From: Phycisphaerales bacterium
GTDB lineage: Bacteria; Planctomycetota; Phycisphaerae; Phycisphaerales; SM1A02
NCBI GenBank assembly: GCA_007135295.1
Contig: SLJD01000448.1
Coordinates: 1-12,452, forward strand
DNA length: 12,452 bases
Direction of reading: 5' to 3'
The notes beneath the pieces were generated by a model, which had not been told where the DNA came from, ran no database searches, and was given only the letters and a program-made list of their open reading frames with translations. This document shows, one piece after another, positions 7,207-12,452 of this stretch. Position numbers and translations under genes: made by a program. Each line of letters opens with the position of its first letter. The stretch's first letter is position 1.

Positions 7207-7247
7207 CAGCGGCTCTGGTCGGACATTTCGTCACATGTCCGCCGCTG
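7207..7247 (+). promoter_or_regulatory. Bulged hairpin upstream of the phosphoesterase gene
   Basis: cggacat (7220-7226) and atgtccg (7235-7241) form a perfect 7-bp inverted repeat around an 8-base loop. Directly outside, cagcgg (7207-7212) pairs with ccgctg (7242-7247) past a one-sided 7-base bulge. It ends 70 bases before the start codon and could be a leader structure or a protein-binding dyad. No function can be read from it. Confidence 0.3.
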
Positions 7248-7317
7248 GCTTGTCGAGGATGCCCGGGCCGGGATCATCCTGAGATTTCTCGTCACGTCGT
7301 CCGCTGATGCGAGGCCA

Positions 7318-8352
7318 ATGTCCCGACGAACGGTCATCCTTTCCGACACGCACCTCGGCCGCCCCCACGCCGCCGTCTCCGACGCTGCCCAGCTTCGGCC
7401 GCTCTGGCAGGGGGCTGATCGGCTGATCGTCAACGGCGACGTCGCGGAGGTGCACCATCCCCGCCACTGGTCCGCCGCCGCCTGCCAGGTGCTCAAGCTC
7501 TACGACCTCTGCGAGCAGGACGGCGTCGAGCTGGTGCTGCTGTCCGGCAACCACGACCCGTACCTCAGCGACATCCGACATATCCATCTGGCGGACGGGG
7601 CGGTGTTCGTGACACACGGCGACGTGCTGCACCCGGCGATCGCGCCGTGGAGCCCGGCGGCGGGGCGGATGCGCGAGGCCCATGACGAAGCGATCGCCCG
7701 GCTCGACCCGCCTTCCCGCGGCACGCTCGAAGCACGCCTGAGCGCCGCCCAGCACGCATCGCTCGCCGAGTGGCAAAACCTCCGTCACGAGGCGGAACAA
7801 TCGACAATCCCAAACATGCTCATCCGGCCGTGGGCCATCGCCCGGGTCCTGGCGTACTGGCGGAAGATTCCGCGGCTGGCGGCGGACTTTCTGGTTCAGC
7901 ACGCCCCGGCAGCGCAGTTCATCATCATCGGCCACACGCATCGGCCGGGCGTCTGGCCGGTCGGGGCGAGGACGGTCATCAACACCGGCAGCTTCGGCTT
8001 CCCCGGCACGCCGCGAGCCGTCGTGCTTCAGGACACGTCTATGACAATCTGGCGGCTGATTCATCACCGCGACCGGTACGAGTTCGCCAGCGACCCGCAC
8101 GCGCGGTTCTTCATCCCCCCCGAGATCGGAGCCGGCGGGGCGATCGAGTCCTCCACGGTGGATCCCGTCCCCGCCCAAGTGCCCACGGAAGCGGCCCCGG
8201 CCGTATCGCCGGAAGCAGCCAAATCGCCGGTCGTCGTGGAAGACGCTCGGTCGGCGTCTCCGAATGGCTCGCCGGGATCGGCCGGCTCGTCCCACCATGC
8301 CACCAGTTCAGGCGAAGACGGTGAGGCGGGACGGACGATCGGAGTGAAGTGA
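7318..8352 (+). CDS. Calcineurin-like metallophosphoesterase
   Basis: Dinuclear-metal phosphoesterase of 344 residues. The family motifs are all present: SDTHLG (D10, H12), NGDVAE (D41), SGNHDPY (N78, H79), VTHGD (H100) and GHTHRP (H206, H208). A helical insertion of about 90 residues (105-195) separates the HGD and GHTH motifs. From about 267 the protein is a Ser/Ala/Pro/Glu-rich tail without visible structure. No signal peptide or membrane segment is seen, so it is probably cytoplasmic. Motif spacing recalls the LpxH branch (UDP-2,3-diacylglucosamine hydrolase), but LpxH normally reads GNRD rather than GNHD, so the substrate is unknown. The stop codon sits in an inverted repeat that reaches the next gene's start, suggesting a shared transcript with coupled translation. 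Confidence 0.85.
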   Translation: MSRRTVILSDTHLGRPHAAVSDAAQLRPLWQGADRLIVNGDVAEVHHPRHWSAAACQVLKLYDLCEQDGVELVLLSGNHDPYLSDIRHIHLADGAVFVTHGDVLHPAIAPWSPAAGRMREAHDEAIARLDPPSRGTLEARLSAAQHASLAEWQNLRHEAEQSTIPNMLIRPWAIARVLAYWRKIPRLAADFLVQHAPAAQFIIIGHTHRPGVWPVGARTVINTGSFGFPGTPRAVVLQDTSMTIWRLIHHRDRYEFASDPHARFFIPPEIGAGGAIESSTVDPVPAQVPTEAAPAVSPEAAKSPVVVEDARSASPNGSPGSAGSSHHATSSGEDGEAGRTIGVK

Positions 8353-8419
8353 CGGCTCCGCATGTCCGATAGCCCCTGCAGGCGTTCAACTCGGAACCGG
8401 GAATCGAATGGAGCCGTCA
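8350..8419 (+). promoter_or_regulatory. Inverted repeat joining a stop codon to the next start
   Basis: tgacggctcc (8350-8359) and ggagccgtca (8410-8419) are perfect 10-bp complements with a 50-base spacer. The left arm begins with the TGA stop of the phosphoesterase gene. The right arm contains the ggag ribosome site (8410-8413) and the first base of the ATG at 8419. Folded mRNA would hide the downstream start; a ribosome terminating at the TGA would open it. This arrangement also favours 8419 over the in-frame ATG at 8362, which lacks a ribosome site and lies in the loop. Confidence 0.5.
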
Positions 8420-9042
8420 TGAACTCGCCGGGCCCTGAGCACCATCGTCATGAGCACCCGTCGCGACGGCTGTCAGCGCATGATGCTGCTGCGTCGACTG
8501 CATCGCGCAGGGGAGGAAAGAACGCGTCCGGCGGGTCCACGCCATTGCGCCTGCTCGCGCCGTTCGCGCTTGGCGGGCTGGCCGTCGCGCTGACCATGGC
8601 GACGGTGGCGACGCTGCGCACGCCGGCGGAGCGTGAATCAGACATCATCCGCCACATTCATGAGACGGCGATGGCGGAGCCGTTCGGCTGGTTCGGGCCG
8701 TGGCGCATCACCGCAGAATCGATCGACCCGGCGACGGGCGAGATGATCGGCTTCGGGCTTAACACGGAGACGCTTTCGCTCACCGCAGCGCGATCCCGCG
8801 TTCAAATCGACGCCGAGGCGGACACGGTCTCCCTGGAACTCTGGGATGTCGTGCTCATTGCCGTGCCTGACGAGGAAGGCGGGACGGTCGACGGCGTGAT
8901 GCAGGAACTGGACCATTACGTGCTCGGGCCGATCGACTACGGCCGGCGCATCCGCCCCGACGTGCGCGGGCCGGCGGGCGGCAGCGATGGGCCGGCGGAC
9001 CTGCCGATCCCCGCTGAGGACATTGCGCGCGGCACGCCGTAG
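8419..9042 (+). CDS. Unrecognised single-pass membrane protein, possibly LptC-like fold
   Basis: I do not recognise the family. The 207-residue protein has a His/Arg/Ser-rich cytoplasmic start (1-42), one hydrophobic segment (about 43-66) and a soluble part that by the positive-inside rule lies outside the inner membrane. Residues 92-150 read as short beta strands (WRITAESID, LSLTAARSRVQID, TVSLELWDVVLIAVP). The pattern of a transformed 'acid/alcohol residue plus A-R-x-x-V-x-x-D' strand pair faintly recalls the periplasmic beta-jellyroll of LptC or LptF/G; this is a resemblance by eye only. The tail is Gly/Pro-rich. ATG 8419 has a good ribosome site (ggag, 5 bases); ATG 8362 would add 19 residues. 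It follows the phosphoesterase gene after 66 bases. Confidence 0.7.
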   Translation: MNSPGPEHHRHEHPSRRLSAHDAAASTASRRGGKNASGGSTPLRLLAPFALGGLAVALTMATVATLRTPAERESDIIRHIHETAMAEPFGWFGPWRITAESIDPATGEMIGFGLNTETLSLTAARSRVQIDAEADTVSLELWDVVLIAVPDEEGGTVDGVMQELDHYVLGPIDYGRRIRPDVRGPAGGSDGPADLPIPAEDIARGTP

Positions 9043-9066
9043 AACCTCTTCGCCGCATCTCGTCGT

Positions 9067-9085
9067 CGCAGCCCGAGCGGCTGCG
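9067..9085. terminator. Candidate two-way hairpin terminator between convergent genes
   Basis: cgcagcc (9067-9073) and ggctgcg (9079-9085) form a perfect 7-bp stem on a 5-base loop, in the 76-base gap between the membrane-protein gene and the convergent kinase gene. It is symmetric and could serve both strands. No T-run follows on either side. Confidence 0.45.
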
Positions 9086-9118
9086 GCCGATGCATGCTTG
9101 GTCGTGCAGCGGCGTTGA

Positions 9119-11434
9119 TCATCGCATCGGCTGCGACGGCATGGACGCGGCATCTTCTGCGTCGAAGCCGATCCACATGATGTCGACGGATCGGTCGTCA
9201 TCGTCGTCGGCGGCGACGATCCGCATGATCCCCGCATAGTCGAACTCATCGAGCAGATCGCGCAGATCCTCGGCAGCAAAGCCCTCGTCGCCACGTGCCC
9301 CGGCATGTTCCCCGCCACGTTGCCAGTACCGCATGACGCGGCGGATGGCGGCTTCGGCGTCGATGTCGTCCGTCGCGGCGGGGGCGTCGTATTCGTCGCG
9401 CAGGTGCGTCATGATGGCCTCGACCTCGCGCGGCACGTCCGCGTTCGTACTCGATGGATGATCGTCGATGACGAGCACCGGTCGCGTGGCGTGCTGCACG
9501 TGTTGCGGGATGGCGACTGGATCAGTCGGTGCGGGCGAATCCGTGGACTGGGTCGCCAAACCGGTGAACGGCAGCGCGGCGAAGACCAGGGCAACGAGCA
9601 TCGCAAAGAACACGAAGGCGACGGCAATGCTGCCCGCGGCTGAACGAGGCGAACGCGGCGGGCGACTGGCGATGCGGGCTCGCGTCGCGCTGGCGCGGCG
9701 CCGGGCGTCGCGAACCTGGTCCCGGGCGGTGCGCTTGGCCTGCTTCGCAGCGCTTTTGACACTTTTCTTGGCGGCTTTCTGCGCGGCCTTGTTCGCTTTC
9801 TTGGCGGCTTTTCCCGTCGTCGCTCCGGCAGCGCGCATTTCATCCGGCCGCACGCTGAGCGAATCACCATCGGACGGCTCGTATTGGCCGGTCCACCAGT
9901 TCGTCACGCGCAGGTTCGGCCGCTGCGGGTGGGCTGGCGTTTCGACCGATGCTGCGGCAGACGAGGCGGCGGGCCGCTCCGGGACGTCGGCGCGATCCCG
10001 GCCCGGCGGCGGGGGCGTCGGCGAGCCGCGCCACTGGGAGGCGCCGGCCGCGGCGCTGCGCATTGAATCATCAAACTCATCGACTTCGGCGTCATGATTC
10101 CCGGCCCGGTCATGGTCGACTTCATCAGCGGCGCTGCGCATCGACGGCAGAGCGGCGGGTTTGACGGCAAAGGGATCGTGCGCGTTGCGCACGGCGCGGA
10201 GGTCGGCGAGCATCGCTTCGACCGAGGCGTACCGCTTGTCGTAATCGGTCATCGCCCGGCGGACGACCCACCGCAGCGCTTCGGGGCACCGCCGCCGGAT
10301 CGAACTCAGCCCGCCATGAGCCGGGAACGTGTTCTCGATCATGAAGTAGAGCACAGCGCCGGCGGCGTAGATGTCGAACTTCGTGCCGTCGACCTGGTGC
10401 ACTTTCACGCCGCGCAGCGCCTGGCGGACGAGTTCCGGATCGCGAAAGTACTCGGTTCCGTGCGTCGTAAGCGTCATGCCGGAACTCAGCGGCGTGACGA
10501 GGCCGAGGTCGACGAGGTGCGCCCGGCCGTCGTGGACGATGAGGTTCTCGGGTTTGACGTCCTTGTGCCAGAGGCCGTAGGCGTGGTAGGTGCGCAGCGT
10601 GTCCAGCAGGTCTTCGATGTAGCCGAGCGCTTCGTGCAGGTTGCGGTTGTCAAGCCCGTCGACGGATGAAACGCTGTGCAGCCGCCGGGCAACCAGGCCA
10701 AGGTGGTCGCCGGGGTGGTACGGCATGACGTAATAGAACCGGTGGTCCTCCATCTGGTGATCGAGGACGAGGCCGAGTTTCCTCGCCGCCTCGAGCGCGC
10801 GGGATTCGCGGACGATCTGCGGCAGGGATGAACCGTCGGTCAGCGCGAACGACTTGATGACGACGTGCTCAGGGGCGTTTGGCCAGCGGCGGGACTTTTG
10901 CGGGTCGGGCTCGGCGATGTAGAGTTTCGCTCCGCTGCCGCCGCCGGGCAGCGATCCGACGATCGTGTAGCCGGGAAACGATCCGGCTCGGCGCGGCGGC
11001 TCATCCGAGCCGGGGGTGTACTGCATCGCGGCGGGGACGCGCTGTTCGATGCCTTCCAGCAGCCCGTCGAGCAGCAGCAGACGCAGCGGACGCTGAAGCA
11101 GCACTCGATAGATGCACAGGCCGGCGACGGTCAGCTCGTGCCGGAATGACTCGGCGAAGTGCCCGGAGGCGGACCACCGGCCGATCATGATGTTCGCCAT
11201 CGACAGCAGACTGAAGGCCACCATCGCCGGGATCGACCCGACGAAGCGCACCGTGTCCTGAATGACGCCGGCGATAAAGTCGTACACATGCCGGATGAGC
11301 CAGACGATGCCGTCGGCGGTTCGGCCGATGAGCCATCCGACGCCGCGCACCACAGGGACGAGCACGAACAGTACGAGCAGAACGAACAGCACGACGGCGA
11401 TCATGGCGAAGAACAGGAACAGGATGCCGTTCAT
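9119..11434 (-). CDS. Membrane-anchored eukaryotic-type Ser/Thr protein kinase
   Basis: Predicted Hanks-type kinase, 771 residues. A strong hydrophobic anchor (3-29) and a weaker hydrophobic region (30-85) precede the kinase domain (about 155-415). The domain has a glycine loop (PGGGSGAK, 163-170), VIK lysine K194, catalytic loop HKDVKPEN (290-297, with HKD for HRD), DLG (309-311, for DFG), RDPE (331-334, in the APE position) and DIYAAG (354-359). A Pro/Ser-rich linker leads to a Lys/Ala/Arg-rich stretch (541-597), a second membrane segment (601-624) and an acidic tail with DDDDD at 743-747 that should lie outside the membrane. Key catalytic residues are present, so it is likely active. The start has AGGAG 8 bases ahead. 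It follows the ECF sigma gene on the same strand, which makes the sigma its natural partner. Confidence 0.9.
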   Translation of the reverse strand: MNGILFLFFAMIAVVLFVLLVLFVLVPVVRGVGWLIGRTADGIVWLIRHVYDFIAGVIQDTVRFVGSIPAMVAFSLLSMANIMIGRWSASGHFAESFRHELTVAGLCIYRVLLQRPLRLLLLDGLLEGIEQRVPAAMQYTPGSDEPPRRAGSFPGYTIVGSLPGGGSGAKLYIAEPDPQKSRRWPNAPEHVVIKSFALTDGSSLPQIVRESRALEAARKLGLVLDHQMEDHRFYYVMPYHPGDHLGLVARRLHSVSSVDGLDNRNLHEALGYIEDLLDTLRTYHAYGLWHKDVKPENLIVHDGRAHLVDLGLVTPLSSGMTLTTHGTEYFRDPELVRQALRGVKVHQVDGTKFDIYAAGAVLYFMIENTFPAHGGLSSIRRRCPEALRWVVRRAMTDYDKRYASVEAMLADLRAVRNAHDPFAVKPAALPSMRSAADEVDHDRAGNHDAEVDEFDDSMRSAAAGASQWRGSPTPPPPGRDRADVPERPAASSAAASVETPAHPQRPNLRVTNWWTGQYEPSDGDSLSVRPDEMRAAGATTGKAAKKANKAAQKAAKKSVKSAAKQAKRTARDQVRDARRRASATRARIASRPPRSPRSAAGSIAVAFVFFAMLVALVFAALPFTGLATQSTDSPAPTDPVAIPQHVQHATRPVLVIDDHPSSTNADVPREVEAIMTHLRDEYDAPAATDDIDAEAAIRRVMRYWQRGGEHAGARGDEGFAAEDLRDLLDEFDYAGIMRIVAADDDDDRSVDIMWIGFDAEDAASMPSQPMR

Positions 11435-11477
11435 TGGACACGCTCCTGCATCAGAATCCCGCTGACATGGCGGCGCG

Positions 11478-11517
11478 GCGGTTCAGGGGCGGTCCGGCTG
11501 ATCGACCTCTGAGCCGT
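11478..11517. other. Imperfect inverted repeat between sigma and kinase genes
   Basis: Within the 121-base gap, 11478-11489 can pair with 11506-11517 around a 16-base loop. On the plus strand this is a 12-bp stem with G-U wobbles; on the transcribed minus strand the wobbles become A-C mismatches, so the mRNA hairpin is weaker. It might attenuate read-through from sigma into kinase, but support is thin. I see no clear separate kinase promoter in the gap. Confidence 0.2.
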
Positions 11518-11555
11518 GTGTCGTGATGGCACGCAGCGGTACACCGGATGCATGG

Positions 11556-12305
11556 TCACCACCGTTGCGAGGCGGCTGCCTCGTCCTCGCGTACAAGCCG
11601 GGCCTGCTGGTGATAGATCTCCGCGACGGCTTCGTCGAACAGGTCGTCATCAGACCCGAGGCCGGCGCGTTCGGCCTCGGTGGCCTCGTCTTCGGTGAAA
11701 CTGTAGGTCGCGACGGTTTCCGCGATGCGCTGTCGCAGCAGGCCGCGCACCTTGTGCAGATGGCGGCTGACGGTCGGCTCGCTCACGCCGAGTTGCTCAG
11801 CGACGTCGCGGCCGCTCATGCCGTCCATCACCCGCATGCGGTAGACCTGGAAGGCGACGAAGTCAGCTTCGTGCTCGGTGCGTCGGATGGCGGCGTAGAC
11901 CTTGGCGTGAAAGACGTTCTGTTCGTAGTGGCGGTCGGCTTCCTGCTCGGCGGATTGCATCATGAAACGCTCGTCGAACTCGGCCGGGGTGCGCCCGCCG
12001 CCACGCTTCTGGGCCATGCGGCGGTCGATTTCGTCGCCGAGCGCGTGCTTGGCGATCGACAGCAGCCAGGTGCTGAACCGCGCGCCGCGGGCGGGGTCGT
12101 ACCGGTCGATCGAACTCGACAGCGAGGCGAGGGTCTCCTGCGTCAGGTCGCGGACGGTCTCGGCCCCGATCCGGCCCTGGCCCCACTTGGCAAGCTGGGC
12201 GCGGAGCACCGGGCCGAACACTTCCCAGAGCTCAAACCACGCGGCGTCGTCCCGCTGCCTCAACCGCCTCACAAATGATGTCGTCAGGTGATTCATGATC
12301 CTCAT
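11556..12305 (-). CDS. ECF-type RNA polymerase sigma factor
   Basis: Sigma-70 family factor of the extracytoplasmic-function group, 249 residues, expected to direct RNA polymerase to its own promoters. Region 2 spans about 18-101: the region 2.2 helix reads TVRDLTQETL (50-59), and region 2.3-2.4 has FSTWLLSIAKHALGDEIDRR (77-96). Region 4 (about 140-195) contains the DNA-binding helix-turn-helix GMSGRDVAEQLGVSEPTVSRHLHKVR (162-187 overall). There is no sigma-3. A 54-residue acidic C-terminal extension (196-249) follows. The usual D-A-E-D of region 2.2 is T-V-R-D here. Two starts are possible: ATG 12305, or ATG 12296 three codons in, which has better-placed purine-rich sequence ahead. No anti-sigma gene is near; the Ser/Thr kinase gene downstream is the likely regulator. 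Confidence 0.92.
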   Translation of the reverse strand: MRIMNHLTTSFVRRLRQRDDAAWFELWEVFGPVLRAQLAKWGQGRIGAETVRDLTQETLASLSSSIDRYDPARGARFSTWLLSIAKHALGDEIDRRMAQKRGGGRTPAEFDERFMMQSAEQEADRHYEQNVFHAKVYAAIRRTEHEADFVAFQVYRMRVMDGMSGRDVAEQLGVSEPTVSRHLHKVRGLLRQRIAETVATYSFTEDEATEAERAGLGSDDDLFDEAVAEIYHQQARLVREDEAAASQRW

Positions 12306-12452
12306 GCCTTCTTGCCCCGAAAGTCATGCGCAGAAGGTGCTGGTTCTCTCGTCATGGCCCGGACAGGCCGCCCAGCTCCGGACGCCGCCGGCGACGACAC
12401 GAACCCCGAAACACCCCGAATGCCCCCATGTACTCCAAGCCGTCGGGGCGAC
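12306..12452. other. Right-edge stretch upstream of the sigma gene
   Basis: No gene can be assigned. A plus-strand frame opens at ATG 12354 and runs 33 codons off the window, which would make a gene divergent from sigma; it lacks a ribosome site. Another ATG at 12428 (M-Y-S-K-P) is a second candidate start. On the minus strand a frame open from the edge ends in a TGA at 12302-12304 that overlaps the sigma ATG. Codon use does not decide between them. The sigma promoter should be here or further right; I find no clear -10/-35. Confidence 0.4.

Larger units (their letters stand above)
7013..7317. other. Noncoding gap between cyclase and phosphoesterase genes
   Basis: These 305 bases have no supportable gene; the open frames crossing them are antisense or shifted shadows of the flanking genes. 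They hold a candidate terminator (7033-7062) and a bulged hairpin (7207-7247). Any promoter for the phosphoesterase gene should lie here, but I find no convincing -35/-10 pair. A weak ribosome site (gagg, 7311-7314) precedes the ATG at 7318. Confidence 0.6.

Noticed and set aside
7231..8298. Minus-strand open frame of 355 codons opposite the phosphoesterase
   Set aside because: Overlaps a gene with all five metallophosphoesterase motifs; composition is that of a shadow.
11523..12278. Plus-strand open frame of 251 codons opposite the sigma gene
   Set aside because: The minus strand has clear sigma regions 2 and 4; the plus-strand product shows no recognisable features.
1..12452. tRNA genes, CRISPR arrays, insertion sequences, attachment sites
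   Set aside because: I scanned both strands by eye and found no T-loop-like tRNA end outside coding sequence, no spaced direct repeats of CRISPR type, and no transposase or flanking inverted repeats.

Overview
This is a GC-rich, gene-dense window with strong G/C preference at third codon positions. It reads as chromosomal DNA of a member of the Planctomycetota, possibly class Phycisphaerae. The basis is composition plus an ECF sigma gene directly upstream of a membrane-anchored eukaryotic-type Ser/Thr kinase gene, an arrangement common in that phylum. The lineage is an inference. I see no mobile element, CRISPR array, rRNA or tRNA.

Left part (1-4531): a tRNA-modification gene, miaB, on the minus strand lies back to back with an ftsW-murG pair on the plus strand. 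A 91-base gap separates the divergent starts. ftsW and murG overlap by ATGA and would supply a lipid II polymerase (SEDS family) and the enzyme that makes lipid II. The usual dcw neighbours (mraY, murD, murC, ftsQ, ftsZ) are absent from the window. Neither miaB nor ftsW has a Shine-Dalgarno sequence, and each has a TAnnnT hexamer 8-9 bases before its ATG.

Middle part (4532-9042): a two-gene ATGA-coupled unit has an unrecognised 199-residue protein followed by a diguanylate cyclase with intact GGDEF and I-site. Both proteins start with a degenerate receiver-like segment and carry a short motif resembling the FliM N-terminal CheY-binding peptide. After a 305-base noncoding gap come a calcineurin-like metallophosphoesterase gene and a small single-pass membrane protein gene. 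The stop codon of the first lies in one arm of a perfect 10-bp inverted repeat whose other arm covers the Shine-Dalgarno and start of the second, suggesting translational coupling.

Right part (9119-12452), minus strand: an ECF sigma factor gene is followed after 121 bases by a 771-residue Ser/Thr kinase with hydrophobic anchors at both ends, a Lys/Ala/Arg-rich histone-H1-like linker and an acidic tail. No anti-sigma gene is visible. The sigma region 2.2 motif is T-V-R-D where most ECF sigmas have D-A-E-D. That places a threonine where an acidic residue is expected, so sigma control by phosphorylation, as in EcfP/PknT, is a plausible model and the most interesting hypothesis here.
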